NCBI RefSeq assembly: GCF_008704855.1
Contig: NZ_CP023691.1
Location: 4,340,001-4,404,000, forward strand
Origin: Streptomyces platensis
GTDB lineage: Bacteria; Actinomycetota; Actinomycetes; Streptomycetales; Streptomycetaceae
Length of the DNA stretch: 64,000 bases
Direction of reading: 5' to 3'
Numbering within the stretch: position 1 is the first letter of the stretch; each line of letters starts with the position of its first letter. The translations under genes and the position numbers were made by a program. This document shows, piece after piece, positions 34,664 to 42,931 of this stretch. Under the pieces are notes generated by a model. The model had not been told where the DNA came from, searched no databases, and saw nothing but the letters and a program-made list of their open reading frames with translations.

Positions 34664-34840
34664 ATGCAGCCCAGGACGAACGCCGGCCGCCGTACGCGGA
34701 ATACCGTCGTGCTGGCATTGATCGTCGCCGGTCTGTGGGCGGGTATCGCCCTGACCCGCGGCGCCGCACGCGCCGATGGCTCCGGTCCGGCCGGGCCGGT
34801 GGGCCACTTCAGCCGCGCGGTGGAGCTCATCCGCGGCTGA
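34664..34840 (+). CDS. Small single-pass membrane protein (58 aa)
   Basis: 58 aa: basic N-terminus (QPRTNAGRRTRN), one hydrophobic helix (TVVLALIVAGLWAGIALTRG) and a short polar tail. An AAGGGGAG ribosome site sits 7 nt before ATG 34664, which supports translation. No family recognised. It lies alone between the GNAT-NUDIX gene (divergent) and the AraC/VOC relics (convergent). It could be a genuine microprotein or the remnant of a larger gene. Confidence 0.5.
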   Translation: MQPRTNAGRRTRNTVVLALIVAGLWAGIALTRGAARADGSGPAGPVGHFSRAVELIRG

Positions 34841-34869
34841 CCGGCCCCGCCGGTCGCGCGCGGCCGCGG

Positions 34870-34969
34870 CTACACCTTGCGCGGCTCACCGCGATACGTA
34901 CCGAACGACCAGAGGTTGCCCTCGGCATACCTGCGGGGCGGGAGTGGTGTCGAACTGGTTCTCGGGCAT
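34870..34969 (-). pseudogene. VOC (glyoxalase-fold) gene relic with internal deletion
   Basis: Reading from 34969 the minus strand begins MPENQFDTTPAPQ, a typical start of a Streptomyces VOC protein. One nucleotide out of phase it continues RRYAEGNLWSFGTYRGEPRKV and stops at 34870; EGNLWSFGTY is the characteristic C-terminal strand of glyoxalase/bleomycin-resistance proteins. About 100 codons that should separate these ends are missing, and the frame is shifted. No functional product is expected. Resemblance to intact relatives is judged from memory. Confidence 0.65.
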
Positions 34970-35017
34970 ATCGCCGGGCCTCCTGGGTCGGTGGGTGGCC
35001 CCGGTGGGCCGCCGACT

Positions 35018-35350
35018 TCAGCGTTCCCCGAAGGAGTCCCCAGCGGCTTGGACGTTTCGTCCGAGGACGACTTCCGCGGGAAGGTCGAGGCTCGCCGGCT
35101 CACCGGCCGGCAGCCCCAGCAGGGCGCGGGCGCCCAGTGGATGCAGGCCGATCTGGATGCCGGACTGACGGCCCTGGTGGTCGATCAGCGCAGGGCGGGT
35201 GTGCAGACCGCCGATGAGGGTGTCGTACGTGCCGGGGGCTTGCCCGGGATCGGGAGTCGAGGTGAGGGGAGCCCACGGTGCCGACCCGGTGGCAGCCCGG
35301 CCTGCCGGTATCCGGCGTACTCGCTGACGTACGGGCGGCGCGAGGCGCAC
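35018..35350 (-). pseudogene. AraC family regulator gene relic, frameshifted and truncated
   Basis: The frame read from about 35346 gives RRPYVSEYAGYRQAGLPPG, the N-terminal region of Streptomyces AraC-type regulators. After LPSPRLP the homology moves to another frame: PDPGQAPGTYDTLIGGLHTR, then IQIGLHPLGARALLGLPAGE and LDLPAEVVLG, after which the frame ends at 35018 without the two helix-turn-helix motifs. So the coding sequence has lost an internal piece (between the LPSP and DPGQAPG segments) and its entire DNA-binding end. Intact genes of this type are often followed by a VOC gene, which matches the adjacent relic. Confidence 0.7.
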
Positions 35351-35393
35351 GCACGACTGCTCGTCCACAGGGCCGGCGCGGACCCGAGGCGGC

Positions 35394-35407
35394 GTTTCAC
35401 GTGAAAC
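35394..35407. other. parS site 5 (perfect)
   Basis: GTTTCACGTGAAAC, flanked by GCGGC/GCCGC to give a 24-bp palindrome, 33 bp after the stop of bkdC1 and just ahead of the AraC relic. Confidence 0.93.
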
Positions 35408-35440
35408 GCCGCTCCGAACCGCCCGGCCCCGCATTCCGGC

Positions 35441-36910
35441 TCACCCCCAGGTGATGAGCCGCTTGGGCCGCTCCAGCACCGCCGCGATATCCGCGAGGAG
35501 CTTGGAGCCCAGCTCGCCGTCGATGAGCCGGTGGTCGAAGGACAGCGCAAGGGTGGTGACCTGGCGCGCCTTCACCTTGCCCTTGTGGACCCACGGCTGG
35601 AGCTTGACCGCGCCGAAGGCGAGGATCGCCGACTCCCCCGGGTTGAGGATCGGCGTACCGGTGTCGACGCCGAAGACGCCGACGTTGGTGATGGTGACCG
35701 TGCCACCGGACATCGCCGCGGGTGAGGTCTTGCCCTCGCGGGCGGTGGCGACCAGATCGCCCAGTTCCGCCGCGAGTTGGGGCAGCGTCTTGACTCCGGC
35801 GTCCTTGATGTTCGGGACGATCAGCCCACGCGGGGTGGCCGCCGCGATCCCGAGGTTCACGTAGTCCTTGTAGACGATCTCCTGCCGCGCCTCGTCCCAG
35901 GCCGCATTGGCCTCGGGGTGACGCTTGAGGGCCACCAGGAAGGCCCTGGCGACCAGCAGCAGCGGGTTGACCCGCAGCCCCGCCATGTCCGGGTCCTGCT
36001 TGAGCTCCTGGACGAGCTTCATCGTGCGGGTCACATCGACGGTGATGAACTCCGTGACATGCGGCGCGGTGAAGGCGCTGGCGACCATCGCCTGAGCGGT
36101 GGCCTTGCGTACGCCCTTGACGGGCACCCGCCGCTCACGGGCGGCGGCGCTGACGACACCGGTCTCCGCCGGGGCGACCGCCTCGGCGACGGGGGCCGAA
36201 GCCGCCGCCGGTGCGGCCGGAGCCACTGCCGGGGCGGCGGCCGCGTGCACGTCCTCACGGGTGATGATGCCGTCCGGCCCGCTCGGGACGATCGTCGCCA
36301 GATCGATCCCGAGGTCCTTGGCCAGCTTGCGCACCGGCGGCTTGGCCAGCGGCCGGCCGGCGGACCCGGCACTCGTGCCGTTCGCGACCGGAGCCACGGG
36401 CGCGACCGGTGCGGGCGCCGTGCGCGCGTTCAGCTCCGCCTGGAGCGCGGCGCTCACGGGCTCCGGCTGGGCCGGCACCCCCGGCTGAGGCTTGCGGGCC
36501 CGGCGCTTGGTCGAGGACGGCGCGGCGCCGTAGCCGACCAGCACCGCCTGCCGGCCCTGCGGCTCGGCCTCCTCCTCGGCCTTGGCGGCCTCCTGCGGGG
36601 CCTCGACCGCGGCCGGTGCCGTGGCGGGCCCGGCGCCGGGGTCGGTGTCCACGGAGATGATGACGGTGCCGACATCGACGGTGACGCCCTCGCCGAAGTT
36701 CAGCTCGTGCACCACCCCGTCATAGGGAATGGGCAGTTCGACAGCGGCCTTGGCGGTCTCGACCTCACAGACGACCTGGCCGTCGGTGACGGTGTCGCCC
36801 GGCTTGACGTACCACTTGAGAATCTCGGCCTCGGTCAGCCCTTCGCCGACGTCGGGCATCTTGAACTCGCGGAAGCGCTGAGCGTTGGCGGTACTTGCAG
36901 TCATGGTCAC
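35441..36910 (-). CDS. bkdC1: Branched-chain 2-oxo acid dehydrogenase E2, set 1
   Basis: 489 aa dihydrolipoamide acyltransferase, the core of the complex converting branched-chain 2-oxo acids (from Val, Leu, Ile) to acyl-CoAs. Order: one lipoyl domain (about 12-90, lipoylated Lys in ETAKAAVELP), Ala/Pro linkers, E3/E1-binding peripheral domain (about 195-235, KLAKDLGIDLATIVPSGPDG), a second Ala/Pro linker, and the catalytic domain (about 265-489) with active-site FDHRLIDG. The start is GTG 36910 or ATG 36904, both after GAGGAG. Third gene of bkdA1-B1-C1, 17 bp after bkdB1. Its acyl-CoA products prime branched fatty acids and polyketides in Streptomyces. Confidence 0.92.
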   Translation of the reverse strand: MTMTASTANAQRFREFKMPDVGEGLTEAEILKWYVKPGDTVTDGQVVCEVETAKAAVELPIPYDGVVHELNFGEGVTVDVGTVIISVDTDPGAGPATAPAAVEAPQEAAKAEEEAEPQGRQAVLVGYGAAPSSTKRRARKPQPGVPAQPEPVSAALQAELNARTAPAPVAPVAPVANGTSAGSAGRPLAKPPVRKLAKDLGIDLATIVPSGPDGIITREDVHAAAAPAVAPAAPAAASAPVAEAVAPAETGVVSAAARERRVPVKGVRKATAQAMVASAFTAPHVTEFITVDVTRTMKLVQELKQDPDMAGLRVNPLLLVARAFLVALKRHPEANAAWDEARQEIVYKDYVNLGIAAATPRGLIVPNIKDAGVKTLPQLAAELGDLVATAREGKTSPAAMSGGTVTITNVGVFGVDTGTPILNPGESAILAFGAVKLQPWVHKGKVKARQVTTLALSFDHRLIDGELGSKLLADIAAVLERPKRLITWG

Positions 36911-36927
36911 GAACTCTCCTCAAACCC

Positions 36928-37911
36928 TCAGTACGCCAACGCACGATCAACGGCGTCGAGCACCCGGTCCAGTCCCGGAAGGTACTCGTCCTCCAGACGG
37001 GAGGGCGGATACGGGGAGTGGAAACCGCCGACCCGCAGGACGGGGGCCTCCAGGTGGTAGAAGCACCGCTCGGTGATCCGGGCGGCGATCTCCGCACCGG
37101 CGCCGAAGAAGACCGGGGCTTCGTGGACAACGACGAGCCGGCCGGTCTTCTGCACCGAGGACTGCACGGTGTCGAAGTCGATCGGGGAGAGCGAGCGCAG
37201 GTCGACGACCTCGAGCGACTTGCCCTCCTCGGCCGCGACATTGGCGACGTCCTGGCAGACCTTGACCATCGGACCGTAGGCGGCCAGCGTGAGGTCGGAG
37301 CCGGTCCGGGCGATCCGGGCCTTGTGCAGCGGGTCCGGGATCGACTCGGTGTCCAGCCGCGACTTGTCGTGGTAGCGGCGCTTGGGCTCGAAGTAGATGA
37401 CCGGGTCATCGCCCGCGATGGCCTGCTGGAGCATCCAGTAGGCGTCGGAGGAGTTCGAGGGAGAAACGATCTTGAGGCCCGCGACATGCGCGAAGAGCGC
37501 CTCGGGGGACTCGGAGTGGTGCTCGACCGCACCGATACCGCCCGCGTACGGGATGCGGATGACGACCGGCACCTTGACCTTGCCCAGCGCACGGGCGTGC
37601 ATCTTCGCGAGCTGGGTGACGATCTGGTCGTAGGCGGGGAAGACGAAGCCGTCGAACTGGATCTCGACGACCGGGCGGTAGCCGCGCAGCGCCATACCGA
37701 TCGCGGTGCCGACGATGCCGGACTCGGCGAGCGGGGTGTCGATCACCCGGTCCTCGCCGAAGTCCTTCTGGAGTCCGTCGGTGACACGGAAGACGCCGCC
37801 GAGCTTGCCGACGTCCTCACCCATGACGAGGACCTTGGGGTCGGCCTCCATGGAGGCACGCAGCGACTCATTGATCGCCTTGGCGATGGTGATCTTCTCG
37901 AAGACGGCCAT
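36928..37911 (-). CDS. bkdB1: Branched-chain 2-oxo acid dehydrogenase E1 beta, set 1
   Basis: 327 aa transketolase-like beta subunit that pairs with BkdA1 and closes the thiamine diphosphate site. Landmarks: VLVMGEDVGKLGGVFRVTDGL, EIQFDGFVFPAYDQIVTQLAK, YAGGIGAVEHHSESPEALFAH (His involved in catalysis), DDPVIYFEPKRRY and the C-terminal APVLRVGGFHSPYPPSRLEDEYLP. Full length for the family. It starts 2 nt after the bkdA1 stop, so translation is coupled. Confidence 0.94.
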   Translation of the reverse strand: MAVFEKITIAKAINESLRASMEADPKVLVMGEDVGKLGGVFRVTDGLQKDFGEDRVIDTPLAESGIVGTAIGMALRGYRPVVEIQFDGFVFPAYDQIVTQLAKMHARALGKVKVPVVIRIPYAGGIGAVEHHSESPEALFAHVAGLKIVSPSNSSDAYWMLQQAIAGDDPVIYFEPKRRYHDKSRLDTESIPDPLHKARIARTGSDLTLAAYGPMVKVCQDVANVAAEEGKSLEVVDLRSLSPIDFDTVQSSVQKTGRLVVVHEAPVFFGAGAEIAARITERCFYHLEAPVLRVGGFHSPYPPSRLEDEYLPGLDRVLDAVDRALAY

Positions 37912-37913
37912 GG

Positions 37914-39131
37914 TCAGTTCCCCTCCGCGGCGGCATCGGCGTCGGCGAACGACGCCTGGTACGCGGCGAACTGCGCGCGCTCCTCATCGACGAGCGCATG
38001 CCCGTCGGCATAGACATTCTCGAAGATCGCCATGTCGTCCGGGTCGGGCATGGCACGCACGGCATCGCGGACCCGCTTGCCCAGGGCCTCGCTCTCCTCG
38101 TCGATCGACGCGAGATACGCCTCGTCGACCAGGCCCTCGGCCTCCAGGTACGTCCGCAACCGCAGGATCGGGTCCTTCGCCTCCCAGGCCACCCGCTCCT
38201 CGTCCGCCCGGTACTTCGTCGGGTCGTCGGAGGTGGTGTGCGCGCCCATGCGGTACGTGAACGCCTCGATCAGCATCGGACCCTGGCCGGTGCGCGCCCG
38301 CTCCAGCGCCGCCTTGGTCACCGCCAGACAGGCCAGCACGTCATTGCCGTCGACCCGTACGCCGGGGAAGCCGAATCCGCGGGCGCGCTGGTAGAGCGGC
38401 ACCCGGGTCTGCTTCTCGGTGGGTTCGGAAATCGCCCACTGGTTGTTCTGGCAGAAGAACACGACCGGGGCGTTGTAGACCGCGGAGAACGTGAAGGATT
38501 CCGCGACATCTCCCTGGCTGGAAGCACCGTCACCGAAATAGGCGATGACCGCGGAATCCGCGCCGTCCTTCTGCACACCCATCGCATAGCCGGTCGCGTG
38601 CAGCGTCTGCGAGCCGATGACGATCGTGTACAGGTGGAAGTTGTTGCTGTTGGGGTCCCAGCCGCCGTGATTGACCCCGCGGAACATGCCCAGCAGGTTC
38701 GTCGGGTCGACTCCGCGGCACCACGCCACGCCGTGCTCGCGGTAGGTCGGAAAGACGTAGTCGTCATCGCGCAGCGCGCGGCCCGAGCCGATCTGAGCGG
38801 CCTCCTGGCCCAGCAGCGAGGCCCACAGGCCCAGTTCGCCCTGGCGCTGGAGGGTGGTCGCCTCGGCATCGAACTTCCGCGTCAGCACCATGTCGCGGTA
38901 GAGGCCGCGCAGCTCTTCGGCGGAAAGGTCGATCGAGTAGTCCGGGTGCTCGATCCGCTTGCCTTCGGGCGTCAGCAGTTGTACGAGCTGATCCTGCTCC
39001 GCCTCGTCGGGCCGGCCGGAGTTCCGGGCCTTGGCCGGGGACGCCTTCTTTGCCGGCGTCGCCTTTTTGGCGGTGGTGCGCTTGCTGCTGCCGCGGGCGT
39101 TTTTCCGCTGCGCAGTGCCTTCCACGGTCAC
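37914..39131 (-). CDS. bkdA1: Branched-chain 2-oxo acid dehydrogenase E1 alpha, set 1, with basic N-terminal tail
   Basis: 405 aa. The catalytic part (about 50-400) has the thiamine diphosphate motif GDGASSQGDVAES...NNQWAIS, QGELGLWASLLGQEAAQIGSG and the phosphorylation-loop analogue RMGAHTTSDDPTKYR. Unusually, residues 1-40 are very rich in Lys, Ala, Thr and Pro (KRTTAKKATPAKKASPAKA), resembling histone-H1-like or HupS tails; the set 2 enzyme lacks this. GTG 39131 is preceded by GGAGGAG. First gene of the operon. No E3 gene is present, so a shared lipoamide dehydrogenase elsewhere must serve it. Confidence 0.93.
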   Translation of the reverse strand: MTVEGTAQRKNARGSSKRTTAKKATPAKKASPAKARNSGRPDEAEQDQLVQLLTPEGKRIEHPDYSIDLSAEELRGLYRDMVLTRKFDAEATTLQRQGELGLWASLLGQEAAQIGSGRALRDDDYVFPTYREHGVAWCRGVDPTNLLGMFRGVNHGGWDPNSNNFHLYTIVIGSQTLHATGYAMGVQKDGADSAVIAYFGDGASSQGDVAESFTFSAVYNAPVVFFCQNNQWAISEPTEKQTRVPLYQRARGFGFPGVRVDGNDVLACLAVTKAALERARTGQGPMLIEAFTYRMGAHTTSDDPTKYRADEERVAWEAKDPILRLRTYLEAEGLVDEAYLASIDEESEALGKRVRDAVRAMPDPDDMAIFENVYADGHALVDEERAQFAAYQASFADADAAAEGN

Positions 39132-39320
39132 GTGCTGCTCCTCCGTCTGTCCGGCCCCCGGGGTCCGCCGGTGGCCGTATTGCGGCTCACCCGGTATCCG
39201 ATACGGCGCACGGGGTGTGTGCGATCGCGGCCGGCTCCGGGTGGAACAAAGCTCCCGGACAGTGGCCTGCTCATTGCACGTTACCCATTGTCAAAGCCGA
39301 AGTGGAAACGGCGCTGACCT

Positions 39321-39351
39321 GCGATTTTGCTTGGATTTCCAAGTAAATCGC
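39321..39351. promoter_or_regulatory. Long dyad between bkdA1 and the DevR-like regulator
   Basis: Near-perfect inverted repeat: left arm GCGATTTTGCTTGGA, right arm TCCAAGTAAATCGC (reverse complement GCGATTTACTTGGA), centre TT. It is far more AT-rich than its surroundings, 90 bp before the regulator start and 190 bp before bkdA1. It could be an operator for a dimeric regulator of either gene or a transcript hairpin. The rest of this 309-bp divergent gap contains a TTGACA on the minus strand (about 39288-39293) without a clear -10. Confidence 0.6.
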
Positions 39352-39440
39352 GAAGGTTTGGAACAACTCCTGGTCACAGCGTTGCAGGCCGCCGGGACAA
39401 CGGCACGTTATATCGGTGACCTGGAGCACGGGAAGGGTTG

Positions 39441-40118
39441 ATGTGTGAGACTGGTGAGGTGCGCGAAGACGGAAAAATCACGGTATTCCTGCTCGACGAC
39501 CACGAAGTTGTCCGGCGCGGCGTCCACGAAATGCTCTCGGTCGAGGAGGACATCGAGGTGGTCGGCGAGGCCGGCACCGCCGCAGATGCCCTGGTCAGGA
39601 TCCCGGCGACCCGTCCGGACGTAGCGGTGCTCGACGTCCGGCTTCCGGATGGGAGCGGTGTCGAGGTCTGCCGCGAGATCCGTTCGCAGGACGAGGACAT
39701 CAAATGCCTGATGCTCACCTCGTTCGCGGATGACGAGGCCCTTTTCGATGCGATTATGGCCGGTGCGTCCGGTTATGTCCTCAAGGCCATCCGGGGGAAC
39801 GAACTGCTCTCCGCGGTCCGCGAGGTGGCGGCCGGGAAGTCACTGCTCGACCCCGTGGCCACCGCCCGGGTGCTGGAGCGGCTGCGCGACGGCAACGCCG
39901 CGAAGGGCGACGACCGGCTGGCGAGCCTCACCGACCAGGAGCGCAGGATCCTCGATCTGATCGGCGAGGGAATGACCAATCGCGCTATCGGCGCACGGCT
40001 CCATCTCGCCGAGAAAACGATCAAGAATTACGTTTCCAGTCTGCTGTCCAAGCTCGGAATGGAGCGCCGCTCCCAGGCCGCCGCCTATGTCGCCCGAATG
40101 CAGGCGGAACGGCACTGA
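39441..40118 (+). CDS. DevR/NarL-type response regulator, orphan
   Basis: 225 aa. REC domain (about 12-130): acidic pocket DD in LLDDHEVV, phospho-acceptor Asp in VAVLDVRLPDG, switch Thr/Ser in LMLTSFAD and Lys in GYVLKAIRG. LuxR-type helix-turn-helix (about 155-220): LTDQERRILDLIGEGMTNRAIGARLHLAEKTIKNYVSSLLSKL. Close to the DevR/DosR group. No histidine kinase is adjacent, so it is an orphan; from memory, the syntenic S. coelicolor gene (SCO3818) is also an orphan regulator implicated in antibiotic production (unverified). ATG 39441 follows GGAAGGG. A conspicuous dyad sits upstream. Confidence 0.9.
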   Translation: MCETGEVREDGKITVFLLDDHEVVRRGVHEMLSVEEDIEVVGEAGTAADALVRIPATRPDVAVLDVRLPDGSGVEVCREIRSQDEDIKCLMLTSFADDEALFDAIMAGASGYVLKAIRGNELLSAVREVAAGKSLLDPVATARVLERLRDGNAAKGDDRLASLTDQERRILDLIGEGMTNRAIGARLHLAEKTIKNYVSSLLSKLGMERRSQAAAYVARMQAERH

Positions 40119-40297
40119 ACAGCTCACGGAATACCGGCGCGCACCCCGGCGCACCATCCCGCGGATTCCCTGCGATTACCGCCACCGGCCGACCCAGCCG
40201 AACGGGAGCCGAGGTGCCGTCCGCCTCTGCGCGCACTCTGCGTAAGGCCTTCCGGCACACCCACTCCGACGGGCGTAGTTGATCTAACATCTGGCGC

Positions 40298-41341
40298 GTG
40301 CTGCGCTCATCTGTAGTCCGGACGGCGGCGACGCCCGACAGAGACACCCTCGGATCCCTGCTCCGCCACTACGCAGGCGCCGGTGCGCCACTGTCCTGTG
40401 AGCCTGTCGCCGAGGGCCTGCTCAACCACGGCTACTTCCTCGCCACCACCCGCGGCCGCTACTTCCTCAAGCACCACCTCGACGGCGACCACGCAGCCCT
40501 CACCCGCCAGCACCGCGCCACGTACCGCCTCGCCGCGCTCGGGCTGCCGGTCGCCCCACCCATCGCCCATACGGACGGCCGCACCGTCACCGTCCTCGAC
40601 GGCCGCTGCTACGCGCTGCACCCCTGGGTCGAAGGCCGCCACCTCGGCGGCGCCGCGCTGACCCGCGACCAGTCCCGGCGGCTCGGCGGCCTGCTCGGGC
40701 TCGTGCACACCGCACTGGAGGAGGTCATGGCGGACGAACCGCATCCGCCCCGGCCCCCCTGCGCGGACGCCGGCGCCGACCCCGAGCGGACCTTCGAGAC
40801 GATTGACGAGCTGCTGGCCCTGGCCCGTGGAGCCCGGCCGCGCACCAGCTTCGACGAGCTCGCCGAACACCGTCTGCTGGAGCGCCGGGCCCTACTGGCG
40901 CAGCAGGCGCACCGCCGGCCGGCCCCGGGCGGGGAACCTCCCGCGGGCTGGGTGCACGGCGACTTCCACCCGCTGAATGTGCTCTACCGGGGCACGGAAC
41001 CGACCGCGATCGTCGACTGGGACCGGCTGGGCGTCCAGCCGCGCGCCGAGGAGGCGGTACGCGCCGCCGCGATCTTCTTCGTGCGCCCCTGCGGCACGCT
41101 GGATCTGGGCAAGGTGGCGGCGTACGCGGGCGCCTACCGCAGGGCCTGTGGGGCCGGTGCCGAGGAACTCGCGGCGGCCGTCCACCGGGTGTGGTGGGAG
41201 CGGCTGAACGACTTCTGGATGCTCACCTGGCGCTACCAGCTGGGCGACCGCCGCACCGATCCACAATTCCCGGCGGCGGCCGCCCTGGCCGTCTGGTGGA
41301 CCCGCGAGTACCGGGCCGTGCGGAACGCGTTCACCCGCTGA
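40298..41341 (+). CDS. Aminoglycoside phosphotransferase-family protein
   Basis: 347 aa kinase-fold protein. N-lobe: GLLNHGYFLATTRGRYFLKHHLDG (ATP-binding Lys in YFLKHH). Catalytic loop: WVHGDFHPLNVLYRG (HGDFHPxN), metal-binding AIVDWDRLG (Asp). C-lobe helices end VWWTREYRAVRNAF. These enzymes phosphorylate small molecules such as aminoglycosides, homoserine, choline or fructosamine, and a chromosomal core copy need not confer resistance. Cytoplasmic. GTG 40298 is the likely start. Converges on a Ser/Thr kinase gene with only 15 bp between stops. Confidence 0.83.
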   Translation: MLRSSVVRTAATPDRDTLGSLLRHYAGAGAPLSCEPVAEGLLNHGYFLATTRGRYFLKHHLDGDHAALTRQHRATYRLAALGLPVAPPIAHTDGRTVTVLDGRCYALHPWVEGRHLGGAALTRDQSRRLGGLLGLVHTALEEVMADEPHPPRPPCADAGADPERTFETIDELLALARGARPRTSFDELAEHRLLERRALLAQQAHRRPAPGGEPPAGWVHGDFHPLNVLYRGTEPTAIVDWDRLGVQPRAEEAVRAAAIFFVRPCGTLDLGKVAAYAGAYRRACGAGAEELAAAVHRVWWERLNDFWMLTWRYQLGDRRTDPQFPAAAALAVWWTREYRAVRNAFTR

Positions 41342-41356
41342 AGCAGGGGACGCCCG

Positions 41357-42931
41357 TCAGCCGGTGGCGCCCGAGGTCACTCCGGTGTCCGGGCCGCCGT
41401 CGGCGGTGCCCCCGTCGCCGGCGCCCCCGTCAGCGGTCCCGCCGGTGGGGTCGGTGGGATCGGTGGGGCCGGTCGGCGGCTCGGACGTCGGAGGCTCGGA
41501 CGTCGGAGGCTCCGAGGTCGGCGGCTCCGAGGTCGGCGGCTGGGACGTCGGCGGCGTGCTGGGCTGCTCGGTCGGCGGCTCGCTGTAGGTGCCGGTGTCA
41601 CCGGTGTCTTCGGGCGCGGTCTCCGGAGTGCTCGGCTCCTCCGTCGGCGGCTCGCTCGTCTTGTCGTCCTCCGACGGCGTCGGCGACTGCGAGGTGGGCG
41701 TCTCGTGCTTCTTGCCCTCACCGCCGGTGTTCTGCAACGCGAACGCCACACCCACCGCGATGGCGATCACCGCCAGCGCCGCGATCAGCCAGATCTTGCC
41801 GCGGCCGCTCTTGGTCCCCCGGGGCCCGCCGTCGAAACCGCCGTCGTCGTCCCGCATACCGGGCGTCAGGATCGGCTGCGCCGTGGTCTGGCCGGCGTCG
41901 GGGTGCGGCAGCGCCGTGGTGGCCGCGGCGCCCATGGGCGAGGAGAGGCCGCCCTCGTGCAGGGCGACCGGCCCGGTGCTCCAGGTGCCGGTGTGACCGC
42001 CCTGCTCATGCAGCATCTGGAGCGAGTACTGGACCAGGCCGCGCATCTCCTCGGCGGACTGGAAGCGGTCGTCGGGGTCCTTCGCCAGCGACCGCATGAC
42101 CAGGCCGTCCAGCTCCGGCGGCACCGCGTCGGCGACCTGGGACGGCGCCACCGGCATGTCCTGCACATGCTGGTAGACGACCGAGAGCGGGGTCTCGCCG
42201 GTGAACGGCGGCCGCAGCGCGAGGAGTTCGTAGAGCAGACAGCCGGTGGCGTAGAGGTCGGAGCGGGTGTCGACGGTCTTGCCGAGCGCCTGCTCCGGGG
42301 AGAGGTACTGGGGGGTGCCCATGACCATGCCGGTCTGGGTCATGGTCGACTGGGCGCCGTGCAGCGCACGGGCGATGCCGAAGTCCATGACCTTGACGGC
42401 GCCGCTGTTCGTGATGATCACGTTAGCGGGCTTGATGTCACGGTGCACGATGCCGTGCTGGTGGCTGTAGGCCAGCGCCTCCAGCACACCGGAGACGATG
42501 ATCAGCGCCTGGTCCGGCGGCGGGGCGTCGGCGTTGAGCAGCAGATCGCGGATGGTGTGGCCCTCGACCAACTCCATCACGATGTACGGCACGGTGTTGC
42601 CGCCGACCAGGTCCTCACCGGAGTCGTAGACCGCGACCACGGCGTGGTGGTTCAGTCCGGCCACGGACTGTGCCTCCCGCGTGAACCGGGCCTTGGAGAC
42701 CGGGTCCTCGGCGAGGTCGGAGCGCAGCAGCTTCACGGCGACGGTCCGGCCGAGACGTACGTCCTCGGCCGCGAACACCTCCGCCATGCCACCGCGGCCG
42801 AGCCGTCGCGTGAGCCGGTAGCGGCCATCGCCGACCAGCCCGCCGTTGCCCCACATCTCCGGTGCGTCGGGGATATTGGAGCCGGTGGCCTCAGGGTCGG
42901 ACGGGCCCTGGGGGCTCTGCGTCGGTGCCAT
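41357..42931 (-). CDS. Ser/Thr protein kinase, membrane-bound, no PASTA
   Basis: 524 aa. Hanks-type kinase domain (about 30-290): Gly loop LGRGGMAEVF, Lys in VAVKLLRS, catalytic HRDIKPANV, DFG in VMDFGIARA, activation segment TMTQTGMVMGTPQYLSPEQ. A juxtamembrane Ala-rich region, one membrane helix (KIWLIAALAVIAIAVGVAFAL, about 385-405) and an extracytoplasmic Thr/Pro/Glu/Ser-rich tail with SEPPT repeats follow. The tail is a flexible stalk rather than a ligand-binding PASTA region. ATG 42931 is chosen because the upstream frame has no homology. Divergent from the PASTA kinase; the two probably act on overlapping envelope or division targets. Confidence 0.9.
   Translation of the reverse strand: MAPTQSPQGPSDPEATGSNIPDAPEMWGNGGLVGDGRYRLTRRLGRGGMAEVFAAEDVRLGRTVAVKLLRSDLAEDPVSKARFTREAQSVAGLNHHAVVAVYDSGEDLVGGNTVPYIVMELVEGHTIRDLLLNADAPPPDQALIIVSGVLEALAYSHQHGIVHRDIKPANVIITNSGAVKVMDFGIARALHGAQSTMTQTGMVMGTPQYLSPEQALGKTVDTRSDLYATGCLLYELLALRPPFTGETPLSVVYQHVQDMPVAPSQVADAVPPELDGLVMRSLAKDPDDRFQSAEEMRGLVQYSLQMLHEQGGHTGTWSTGPVALHEGGLSSPMGAAATTALPHPDAGQTTAQPILTPGMRDDDGGFDGGPRGTKSGRGKIWLIAALAVIAIAVGVAFALQNTGGEGKKHETPTSQSPTPSEDDKTSEPPTEEPSTPETAPEDTGDTGTYSEPPTEQPSTPPTSQPPTSEPPTSEPPTSEPPTSEPPTGPTDPTDPTGGTADGGAGDGGTADGGPDTGVTSGATG
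41478..41552 (-). repeat. Five 15-bp tandem repeats in the kinase tail
   Basis: Units GGCTCGGACGTCGGA (two, identical), GGCTCCGAGGTCGGC (two, identical) and GGCTGGGACGTCGGC encode, on the minus strand, the SEPPT-type stalk. Identical neighbours suggest recent duplication and possible strain-to-strain length variation. Confidence 0.88.

Noticed and set aside
34877..35404. 175-codon plus-strand frame in the AraC/VOC relic region
   Set aside because: No family resemblance; the similarity in this stretch is all on the minus strand, split over several frames.
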